Assembly (NCBI GenBank): GCA_023898385.1
Contig: CP060220.1
Span: 2,294,001 to 2,358,000, forward strand
DNA: 64,000 bases
Reading direction: 5' to 3'
DNA from: Pseudobdellovibrionaceae bacterium
Lineage (GTDB): Bacteria; Bdellovibrionota; Bdellovibrionia; Bdellovibrionales; UBA1609
The position numbers and the translations under genes are program-made. Numbering within the stretch: position 1 is the first letter of the stretch; each line of letters opens with the position of its first letter. Below are positions 56,690 through 64,000 of the stretch, one piece after another. The notes under the pieces are model-generated. The model did no database searches and was not told the DNA's origin. It worked only from the letters and a program-made list of their open reading frames with translations.

Positions 56690-59599
56690 ATGTCTTTTAA
56701 GAAAATTGTGGGAATCATTATTGCTTTAGTGTTTTTAGGTGTGGCCGGAATTGCAGCCATAACCATCGTAATGAGTAGCCATCTCCCGAAGCTGATCACC
56801 GTCAATGACTACGAACCACTACTGTCGACGGAGGTGTATGATCGCGAAGGCAAAAAAATTGGCGAATTCTTTCGCGAGCGTCGCATACTGGTGCCTTATG
56901 CCGATATTCCTGAAGTGGTCAAACAGGCCTTTATTGCTGCCGAAGACTCTAGTTTTTTCGAGCACGGTGGCGTGAATTATTTCGCCATCGGCCGTGCCAT
57001 CTTGGCTAACATCAAAGCCGGGCAGCGGGTGCAAGGGGCCTCAACTATCACTCAACAGGTGGCGCGCACCCTGCTTCTTTCAAGCATTAAAACCTACGAA
57101 CGAAAAATCAAAGAAGTCATGCTCGCCTACCGCATGGAAGAAAACTTATCGAAAGAAGACATTCTCTATTTGTACTTAAACCAAATCTACTTGGGTAATG
57201 GAGCCTACGGCGTTGGTGCTGCTGCTAAAATTTATTTTCGAAAAGACATCAAAGATATCACCGTTGCCGAAGCCGCCATGTTAGCGGGCCTTCCAAAAGC
57301 ACCCAGCCGGTTTTCACCACTGGTTCAACCAGAACGCTCAAAGCAACGCCAACGCTATGTGCTCGGTCGCATGCAAGAAGACGGATACATCACTGAAGAG
57401 CAAGCCAGTACGGCCGCCGAAAGCCCGCTTAATGTTTATATACGAAAAGACTATAAAGAAGTGGCGCCGTACTATCTTGAAACTGTCAGACAAATGTTAG
57501 TGGCTGAGCTGGGCGAAGAAATGGTGCTTGATAAAGGCATTCGCGTTTACACGGGCCTTGACCTTAAAGATCAAATCGAAGCGCAAGAGGCCCTACGCGA
57601 AGGCCTACGCGAACTTGATAAACGGCAAGGCTACCGCGGGCCACTTAAAAACCTCCAAGACGAAAAAGAAGTGGAGCAGTTTCTTCTGCAAAGCCGCAAC
57701 GACCTCATGGATAACATCACGCCTGTTCGCATTTTGCGCCCCGATGGCACCATGGAAGACAAGGGCCCGCTAAACCTCACCGGTATGACCCAGCCTGAAG
57801 ACAAAACAAAAAAATCCGAGGCCCTGCCTAACGTACCTGACTACATTAAGGTTAGCGATATTGTGGAAGGCATCGTTATCAATGTGGATGACAAGTGGGG
57901 CCTGACCACGGTTCGATTTGCTGAAAGCAAAGGCTTAATTGACGTGGAGTCCATGGAATGGGCGCGCGAACCAGACCCCTCGGTGAACGAACGTTGGGCA
58001 AAAAAGGTCGAACGTCCTGGGGAAGTGCTAAAAGTCGGAGACGTAATTCAGGTCAAAGTCAGCGGAAATAAATTTCAATCAAAACGCCTGAGTGAAAAAC
58101 TTCGCGACCTTAAAGATCAAGCCCGCAAGCGTAAAAAAGATTATGAGCGCCCAGAGGACTTACCGCTATTCGACCAATATGCCCTGCTTGAACTTGAACA
58201 AGAACCCATCGCCGAAGGCTCATTGATTTCTTTTGACCAAAAAACTCAAGATGTCTTGGCCATGGTGGGTGGCTATGACTACGAACGTTCTCAGTTCAAC
58301 CGATCGTTACAGGCAGCACGGCAAACGGGTTCTGCGTTTAAGTCTCTTGTCTATATGTCTGCCCTCGATAAAGGCTATACACCCGCCACTTCAATTATCG
58401 ATGCCCCCATTGTTTTTGAAGAAGAGGGGCAAACTTCAAATGCCGAAGAAGGACAAGGCCAAACAAAAACCGATAACAGTCAATCTGTAGCCAATGCTGA
58501 CTCCGGCGACGATGAAGGTGGCTCCGTAAAAAAATGGAAGCCCATGAATCACGGAAAACATTTTATCGGTGATATTTTATTTAGAAACGCTTTGATCAGA
58601 TCGTTGAATGTGCCCACGGTGAAAATTACAGAAAAAATCGGTGTGGATTGGGTGGCCGATTATGCCAGACGCCTTGGCATATTTAGCCCACTAAACATGG
58701 ATTTCACCCTGTCACTTGGATCAAGTAGCGTCACCCTCTATGAAATGACCAAAGTCTTCAGTCAAATGGGCCGCCTCGGTCGACGCATTCGTCCACTTTT
58801 AATCCATAAGGTGGAAGACAAAGACGGCAACGTCTTGGTCGAAAACCTCACTTTGGATCTACGCTTTAAAAGTGAGCTTGACGAGATCGATCAACAATTT
58901 GAAGAACGACGGCTGGCTTATCTCGATTACTTACGCCATCCAGAAAAATATGAACCACTAAAAGTCGGACTTTCGAAAAAAGAGCAAAACATAGAGGGTC
59001 AAGCCGCTGACTCAGTTACGCCGCCAAACGCCAACTTGGATTTAGACCCTGAAGAGAGAAAACGTCGACTGCGCGTGCTTAAAGAACCACCGGTATTTTT
59101 TGAAGATGCCGATCAGTTAATCAGTGAGCAGACCGCTTACGTAGCGACAACTTTGCTTCAAGGTGTGGTTGAGGATGATCATGGTACAGGCCGAGGTGCG
59201 CGAGCCATTGGCCACCCCACCGCCGGCAAAACCGGAACCACTGATGGCTATTACGATGCCTGGTTTGTGGGATTTACACCGCAAGTGGCCACTGGCGTAT
59301 GGGTGGGTTTTGACAACGAACGCACCTTAGGGCGTGGTGAAGTGGGTGGTCGAGCCGCACTGCCTATTTGGGTGGACTATATGAAACAAGCCCACGAGGG
59401 ACTAGCCAACCAAGACTTCCGCGTACCTGACAATATTGTTTTTGCAAATATCGACACAGAAACCGGTAAACTCGCTTCTGCTGACTCGAAGGTGGTTGTT
59501 CGCCAAGCCTTTTTCAAAGGCACTGAGCCCGCCGTTGAAGAATCAGATTCTCAGCAAGAAGAAGAGGAAGATTTTTATAAAAAGGATCTCTCTGAATGA
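56690..59599 (+). CDS. mrcA: Penicillin-binding protein 1A (bifunctional)
   Basis: A 969-residue class A PBP. The ATG at 56690 has GAGGG 5 bp before it. One N-terminal membrane helix (about 6-26). The glycosyltransferase domain shows EDSSFFEHGGVNYFAIGR (about 83-100), QGASTITQQVARTLLL and KEVMLAYRMEE. An OB-like insertion (about 370-500) splits the protein as in PBP1A. The transpeptidase motifs are SAFK (about 546), SLN (about 638) and KTGTT (about 846). A tail rich in Glu ends the protein. It polymerises and crosslinks peptidoglycan. Its stop overlaps the next start (ATGA). Confidence 0.95.
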   Translation: MSFKKIVGIIIALVFLGVAGIAAITIVMSSHLPKLITVNDYEPLLSTEVYDREGKKIGEFFRERRILVPYADIPEVVKQAFIAAEDSSFFEHGGVNYFAIGRAILANIKAGQRVQGASTITQQVARTLLLSSIKTYERKIKEVMLAYRMEENLSKEDILYLYLNQIYLGNGAYGVGAAAKIYFRKDIKDITVAEAAMLAGLPKAPSRFSPLVQPERSKQRQRYVLGRMQEDGYITEEQASTAAESPLNVYIRKDYKEVAPYYLETVRQMLVAELGEEMVLDKGIRVYTGLDLKDQIEAQEALREGLRELDKRQGYRGPLKNLQDEKEVEQFLLQSRNDLMDNITPVRILRPDGTMEDKGPLNLTGMTQPEDKTKKSEALPNVPDYIKVSDIVEGIVINVDDKWGLTTVRFAESKGLIDVESMEWAREPDPSVNERWAKKVERPGEVLKVGDVIQVKVSGNKFQSKRLSEKLRDLKDQARKRKKDYERPEDLPLFDQYALLELEQEPIAEGSLISFDQKTQDVLAMVGGYDYERSQFNRSLQAARQTGSAFKSLVYMSALDKGYTPATSIIDAPIVFEEEGQTSNAEEGQGQTKTDNSQSVANADSGDDEGGSVKKWKPMNHGKHFIGDILFRNALIRSLNVPTVKITEKIGVDWVADYARRLGIFSPLNMDFTLSLGSSSVTLYEMTKVFSQMGRLGRRIRPLLIHKVEDKDGNVLVENLTLDLRFKSELDEIDQQFEERRLAYLDYLRHPEKYEPLKVGLSKKEQNIEGQAADSVTPPNANLDLDPEERKRRLRVLKEPPVFFEDADQLISEQTAYVATTLLQGVVEDDHGTGRGARAIGHPTAGKTGTTDGYYDAWFVGFTPQVATGVWVGFDNERTLGRGEVGGRAALPIWVDYMKQAHEGLANQDFRVPDNIVFANIDTETGKLASADSKVVVRQAFFKGTEPAVEESDSQQEEEEDFYKKDLSE

Positions 59600-62562
59600 A
59601 GTCCATCCATCTTTGGGGGATAAAGCAAAATAATTTAAAAAACATCGACATAGAAATACCGGTGGGGTCATTCACTGTGGTTTGTGGCCCCAGCGGATCA
59701 GGCAAAAGCTCTTTGGCTTTTGAAACCCTCTATGCGGAGGGCCAGCGCCGCTACATCGAGAGTCTGTCTAATTACACAAGGCAATTTTTAAATAAAGCGC
59801 CAAAGCCTGATGTGGAGGGGGTTAATAATATCCCCCCAGCCATTGCCATTGAACAAAAAAACTCGGTAAAGTCTTCGCGCTCCACGGTGGGTACAACCAC
59901 TGAGGTGGTTGACTACTTACGGCTTCTCTACGAAAAAGCAGGCAAAGCCTACTGTCCAGATCACCATATCGCCCTAGAAAAAGACTCGCCCTCAACCGGG
60001 GCAAAAAAAGTTCTCAGCGTGTTTTCTGGACAGCGAGGATACATTCTGACTCCTATCTTTGCCGAAGACCGGTTTGTGACAGGCAAAAAACTGCATCAGT
60101 TACTGATGGCTGAAGGGTATTTGCGTTTATTTCTTCCCCAAAATGGACCGGCCACAAAAACCGCAAAGAAAAAAACTAAAAAAAAGCGCACCTCTTCAAA
60201 AGCAGCCCGCGCTAAATCCACAGACTTTCTCATTTACGGCGATGACATCCCCGGCGAAATCATTGACCTCGACAGCCCAAAGCTCAAGCGGTCAGGAGTG
60301 CCTAAGGAAGATTTTTATCTCGTCATTGACCGAATGGCCTTTGCTGAAGACGATGCGGGCCGCCTTTCAGACTCGTTATCGCAGGCCTTTAAGGCCTCCA
60401 CCCAATTTAATCGGGGCATAAATCACGCTCAGGCCATGGTGACCACAACGACTCATAAGCGCCTGATTTTAAGCGAAGCTTTTTCTTGTTCTGTTTGTGA
60501 CTATCGATTTCCGGACATCACTTCAAGTTTGTTTAGCTTTAATAGCCCGGTCGGTGCATGTGAAGACTGTAAGGGGTTTGGCAATATTTTGATGATTGAT
60601 GAAGATAAAGTGATCCCAAACCCCACGCTGTCGATTTCTCAAGGGGCTCTAAAGCCCTTTACCATGCCCAGTGCGGCCAGCGATCGAAGAGAGCTTAAAG
60701 CGTTTTGCAAAAAAGCGAGAATAGATTTGCACACACCATGGAAAGACCTGCCAGCCAAACAACAAAAAATGATTTGGGAAGGCACTGATAATTTCTTTGG
60801 TGTTTTGGGGTTGTTTGAATATTTAGAAACAAAAAAATATAAGATGCACGTTCGGGTGTTTTTGGCCCGCCACAAAAGCCCGTTTCCCTGCCCCACCTGT
60901 CACGGCACGCGGTTAAAGCCAGAAGCCCAACAGGTGTTGATTAACAATAAATCCATTACAGATTTATGTTCAATGCCCCTTGATGAGCTCATTGTAGAAA
61001 TGAACGCTCTGTCGCTTTCAAAAGAAGACCTTGAAGTCTGTGCCGAGCCACTTCGACAGATCATTGCTAGGCTTGAGTTTTTACTCTCTGTGGGTGTGGG
61101 TTATCTCACACTGGATCGGCCTACAAAAACGCTTTCTGGGGGCGAGTATCAGCGATTGAATCTATCAAATCAGCTTGGCGTGGGGCTGTCACAAACGCTC
61201 TACGTATTGGATGAGCCGACTATTGGCCTGCATCCCCGCGATAATGATCGCTTAATCATTGCGCTTAAAAAATTGCGCGAACTGGGCAATACGCTTGTGA
61301 TCGTTGAACATGACTATGATGTGATTAAAAACAGCTCTCATGTGGTTGAAATGGGGCCCGGCTCAGGTCACCTCGGAGGCAAAATCATCTATAACGGCAC
61401 CGCAAATGATTTTTATGACTTTGCCGACTCCATTACCGTCCCTTACTTAAAGCCTAGTAAAAACTGGGTACCGCTGCGTGAGCCCCGGCCTGTGGACATC
61501 GTTAAATATAAATACAAACTCGAAGCTCGGGGCTGCAGCGGCAACAACTTAAAAAATATCAACGTGATTGTACCGCTTAACCGCATTGTCACTGTCACTG
61601 GCGTCAGTGGCTCTGGAAAGTCCACTTTTGTAGGTGGCACACTTTACCCGGCCCTAGCAAGGCAGCTTGGATTAGAATTTCTAAAAGGTGAACCCGTTGC
61701 TGAACTCAAAGGCAGCGAGCACGTAAAAAGCCTTCTTTATATTGATCAGTCACCCGTGGGCAAAACGGCTCGCAGTAACCCTGTGACTTACCTTAAAGTC
61801 TTTGACACTATTCGCGGGATTTTTGCAGAAACTAGAGAGGCCAAGGCCCTTGGCTATAAGCCGGGGACCTTTAGTCTTAACGTTGATGGCGGGAGGTGTC
61901 CCGTTTGTAAAGGCTTGGGCCACGAAACCATTGATATGATGTTTATGGACGACATTGAAATCCCCTGTGAGGCTTGCGACGGCAAAAAATATCGGCCAGA
62001 AATTTTAGAAATCACTTTTAAAAACAAAAACATCGACCAAGTGCTGCGCATGACTGTGGCTGAGGCCATGGATTTTTTTGTCTCCTATCCGAATGTGCGG
62101 CGCCCGCTTTCTATTTTAAAAGAAGTGGGGCTCGAATATATCACCTTAGGGCAAAGCGCTCGATCACTCAGCGGCGGTGAAAGCCAAAGATTAAAAATTG
62201 CCCGGGAATTTAACTCCACAGACCAAAAGGGAACGCTGTATATTTTAGACGAACCTACCACGGGACTGCACTTTAGAGAGGTGCAGCTTTTGTTGAAGGT
62301 TTTAAATCGGTTGGTGGAAGCTGGCGGCAGCGTTTTATTAATTGAACACAATCAAGAAATTATTCGAAATTCGGATTACATTATTGATCTGGGGCCAGAA
62401 GCTGGCATTCGGGGCGGTGAGGTGATTGCAGTTGGCACTCCTGAAGAAATTATGGCTAGCAAAAAAAGCCTTACGGGCAAATACCTCAAAGAATATATTT
62501 CTAGTGTCAACCCCCCGATCAACCCCAAAAAATCAAGAAAGTCTGTAGGGGCTGAGCTATGA
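59596..62562 (+). CDS. uvrA: UvrA-family excinuclease ATPase
   Basis: A 988-residue protein. Two ABC modules: Walker A GPSGSGKSSLAFETLYAEGQ (about 31-50) and GVSGSGKSTFVG (about 670-681), signatures LSGGEYQRLNL (about 513) and LSGGESQRLKI (about 858), and Walker B LYVLDEPTIGLH and LYILDEPTTGLH. Two Cys4 zinc fingers (CSVC/CEDC about 298-325 and CPVC/CEAC about 768-794). A Lys/Arg/Ala-rich insertion lies at about 187-210. The sequence differs from standard UvrA in several conserved stretches (for example AIAIEQKNSVKSSRSTVGT), so it may be a second UvrA-like protein. It is coupled to PBP1A and to the ABC exporter after it. Confidence 0.88.
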   Translation: MKSIHLWGIKQNNLKNIDIEIPVGSFTVVCGPSGSGKSSLAFETLYAEGQRRYIESLSNYTRQFLNKAPKPDVEGVNNIPPAIAIEQKNSVKSSRSTVGTTTEVVDYLRLLYEKAGKAYCPDHHIALEKDSPSTGAKKVLSVFSGQRGYILTPIFAEDRFVTGKKLHQLLMAEGYLRLFLPQNGPATKTAKKKTKKKRTSSKAARAKSTDFLIYGDDIPGEIIDLDSPKLKRSGVPKEDFYLVIDRMAFAEDDAGRLSDSLSQAFKASTQFNRGINHAQAMVTTTTHKRLILSEAFSCSVCDYRFPDITSSLFSFNSPVGACEDCKGFGNILMIDEDKVIPNPTLSISQGALKPFTMPSAASDRRELKAFCKKARIDLHTPWKDLPAKQQKMIWEGTDNFFGVLGLFEYLETKKYKMHVRVFLARHKSPFPCPTCHGTRLKPEAQQVLINNKSITDLCSMPLDELIVEMNALSLSKEDLEVCAEPLRQIIARLEFLLSVGVGYLTLDRPTKTLSGGEYQRLNLSNQLGVGLSQTLYVLDEPTIGLHPRDNDRLIIALKKLRELGNTLVIVEHDYDVIKNSSHVVEMGPGSGHLGGKIIYNGTANDFYDFADSITVPYLKPSKNWVPLREPRPVDIVKYKYKLEARGCSGNNLKNINVIVPLNRIVTVTGVSGSGKSTFVGGTLYPALARQLGLEFLKGEPVAELKGSEHVKSLLYIDQSPVGKTARSNPVTYLKVFDTIRGIFAETREAKALGYKPGTFSLNVDGGRCPVCKGLGHETIDMMFMDDIEIPCEACDGKKYRPEILEITFKNKNIDQVLRMTVAEAMDFFVSYPNVRRPLSILKEVGLEYITLGQSARSLSGGESQRLKIAREFNSTDQKGTLYILDEPTTGLHFREVQLLLKVLNRLVEAGGSVLLIEHNQEIIRNSDYIIDLGPEAGIRGGEVIAVGTPEEIMASKKSLTGKYLKEYISSVNPPINPKKSRKSVGAEL

Positions 62563-64000
62563 ATTCTGTTGTGAAGTACTTGTTGCCGGAGCTGCAACCC
62601 TATAAGCGGGTGTTGTTTTTTCTTTTTGCCATGGGAATTATTGCCAGCGGCCTTAAGGCGTTAACACCCCCGCTGGTCAATGCCCTGGTCGATGATGCCT
62701 GGCGAGATGGCAACAGGACTCTGGCCATGCAAATACCTGTGGTTATCACCGTTATTTGGATCATGTCAGCCATCGCTCGCTACTTTCACATGTATTGGAT
62801 GAAGTACGTGTCGTACCTTGTGGGAGTGAGTTTAAGGCGACGCCTTATGGATAAGTATCTCACTCTTAACTTAGCGTTTTTTCAGAAGTACTCAAAGGGC
62901 TCTGGCGGTCTTATCAGCCGGATGCTTAATGATATTGGTTTAATTCAAGTTGAGCTGCAAAAGCTTGCTGATTTTGTGCGTGAACCTTTTATGGCCGTGT
63001 TTGCCATATCGTATTTGATATGGGTGGATTGGGTGCTTGTGGTTTTTGTTTTGGTGGCCCTACCTATTATTACCACCATATCTCGAAGACTTGCCGTAAG
63101 CCTTCGAAAATACAGCCGCAAAAACCAAGAAGCCATGGAAGATCTCACCACTACGCTTAAAGAAGCCCTCGACGGCACACGCGTGGTGCAGTCCTTTAAC
63201 CTAGAACAAGAAATGCGGCAGCGGTTTGATCGGCAAGCGGAAAACTTTCTTGCAAGTAGCCGCAAAATTGTAAGCCGCGAAGAAGCCGCAAGCCCCCTGT
63301 CAGAAACACTGGCCTCCATCGCACAAGCCGCCTTACTTATATATGTGGGCCAACAGGTGTTTGCTCAAAATTTGACTATCGGTGACTTTACCGGCTTCGT
63401 ATTTGCCGTTGGACTTCTGCAAGACTCTGTTAAGAAAGTTCAATATTCGTACATTAAACTGCAACAGGCCGCCGTGGCCTTAGCCCGTCTTTCTGAAATT
63501 CTGGATTCTACCGAACAGGTGCCGCAGGTCGAGTATGCCAAGCCCTTTCCCCATGATTGGAAAACCATTGAATTTAAGAATGTGAGCTTTGCTTTTGATG
63601 AAGAAGTGGTCTTAAAAAACATCAATTTGACAATCCAACGGGGCGAACTCATTGCCATCGTTGGTGCTAGCGGCGGCGGTAAATCCACTCTCGTAAACCT
63701 ACTTGAAAGATTTTATGACCCCACAGAGGGTGAGATCACCATCGGCGGCATCCCGATTCAAGAAATGGATTTAAAAGATCTCAGGCAAAACATCGCCCTT
63801 GTCACTCAAGATGTGTTTTTATTTGGCGATTCCGTTGAACACAATATTCAATTGGGCAATCAAAATCGCAGCGCCGAAGAGATTCCCGCAGCGGCAAAAC
63901 TGGCTAACGCCCATGATTTTATTTTAAACACCCCCGATAAATACAATACCAAAGTGGGCGATAAAGGCAGCCGCCTCTCTGGGGGCGAGAAACAACGAAT
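62559..64000 (+). CDS. MsbA-like ABC exporter (partial, runs off the window)
   Basis: Starts at an ATG overlapping the uvrA stop (ATGA); 480 codons are present and the 3' end is beyond the window. An N-terminal membrane domain with about six helices (about 18-40, 60-80, 135-185, 245-290) is followed by the ATPase: GASGGGKSTLVNLLERF (Walker A, about 369-385), VTQDVFLFGDSVEHNI (Q-loop) and LSGGEKQR (signature, about 474) at the very end. MsbA flips lipid A-core across the inner membrane; other half-transporters of this type export lipids or peptides. The linkage to PBP1A favours an envelope role. Confidence 0.88.
   Translation, partial: MNSVVKYLLPELQPYKRVLFFLFAMGIIASGLKALTPPLVNALVDDAWRDGNRTLAMQIPVVITVIWIMSAIARYFHMYWMKYVSYLVGVSLRRRLMDKYLTLNLAFFQKYSKGSGGLISRMLNDIGLIQVELQKLADFVREPFMAVFAISYLIWVDWVLVVFVLVALPIITTISRRLAVSLRKYSRKNQEAMEDLTTTLKEALDGTRVVQSFNLEQEMRQRFDRQAENFLASSRKIVSREEAASPLSETLASIAQAALLIYVGQQVFAQNLTIGDFTGFVFAVGLLQDSVKKVQYSYIKLQQAAVALARLSEILDSTEQVPQVEYAKPFPHDWKTIEFKNVSFAFDEEVVLKNINLTIQRGELIAIVGASGGGKSTLVNLLERFYDPTEGEITIGGIPIQEMDLKDLRQNIALVTQDVFLFGDSVEHNIQLGNQNRSAEEIPAAAKLANAHDFILNTPDKYNTKVGDKGSRLSGGEKQR

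Noticed and set aside
1..64000. CRISPR arrays, tRNA or rRNA genes, insertion sequences with intact transposase
   Set aside because: No regularly spaced repeats, tRNA-like cloverleaf, rRNA stretch or transposase frame was seen on reading through; a covariance-model scan would be needed to exclude a small RNA.

Overview
The window is one bacterial chromosome segment of roughly 45-48% GC by eye, densely coded and mostly on the minus strand. It suggests an aerobic Gram-negative with a rich outer membrane: many lipoproteins with lipoboxes, BamE-like, LpoB-like and LolB-like proteins, an MsbA-like exporter and MltA. Gene content and style (SpoVR/PrkA/YeaH, caa3 oxidase, PilZ protein, many secreted or lipoprotein genes of unknown function) fit a member of the Bdellovibrionota or a similar deltaproteobacteria-like lineage. 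There is no rRNA or other decisive marker, so this placement is inference.

Layout. 1-6 kb: end of an unknown gene, a small secreted SH3-like protein, purN, a polysaccharide deacetylase coupled to a GNAT, MltA, and two divergent tyrosine-catabolism-type genes (fumarylacetoacetase family, maleylacetoacetate isomerase). 6-13 kb: a complete caa3-type cytochrome oxidase operon on the minus strand (membrane cytochrome c, Sco, ctaC with fused cytochrome c, ctaD, ctaE, ctaF, ctaB, ctaA). 13-16 kb: BamE-like lipoprotein, secreted unknown, PilZ protein, HigBA-type toxin-antitoxin. 16-21 kb: secA with two unknown co-directional genes, trmL and a GGCT-like gene. 21.6-24.1 kb: glnB and glnA separated by a 179-bp near-palindrome, then an H-protein-like gene lacking the lipoyl lysine. 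24-27 kb: a large GLUG/Ig-like surface lipoprotein. 27-32 kb: the spoVR-yeaH-prkA stress operon. 32-39 kb: LolB-like and TPR lipoproteins, phaR, a TPR/LpoB lipoprotein pair, a RadC-domain protein and a membrane-anchored unknown.

39-45 kb is an mreB - sigma-like - anti-sigma-like - histidine kinase cluster. It is interrupted by an insertion of about 1.3 kb that carries a decayed recombinase and a Phd/ParE-type toxin-antitoxin pair, bounded by 231-bp direct repeats. Both flanking genes remain open because the repeat duplicates the 3' end of one and the 5' end of the other. 45-54 kb: SCP2-like protein, glpD, HAD phosphatase, pepP, a patatin-like lipoprotein without catalytic residues, tlyA, ispA, xseB and xseA. 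55-64 kb: a secreted coiled-coil protein, then a translationally coupled run of PBP1A, a UvrA-family ATPase and an MsbA-like ABC exporter that runs off the end.

No new defence system or large gene cluster of wholly unknown type was found. The strongest unexplained structures are the glnB-glnA palindrome, the repeat-bounded toxin-antitoxin insertion and the two apparent pseudoenzymes (patatin-like, H-protein-like).
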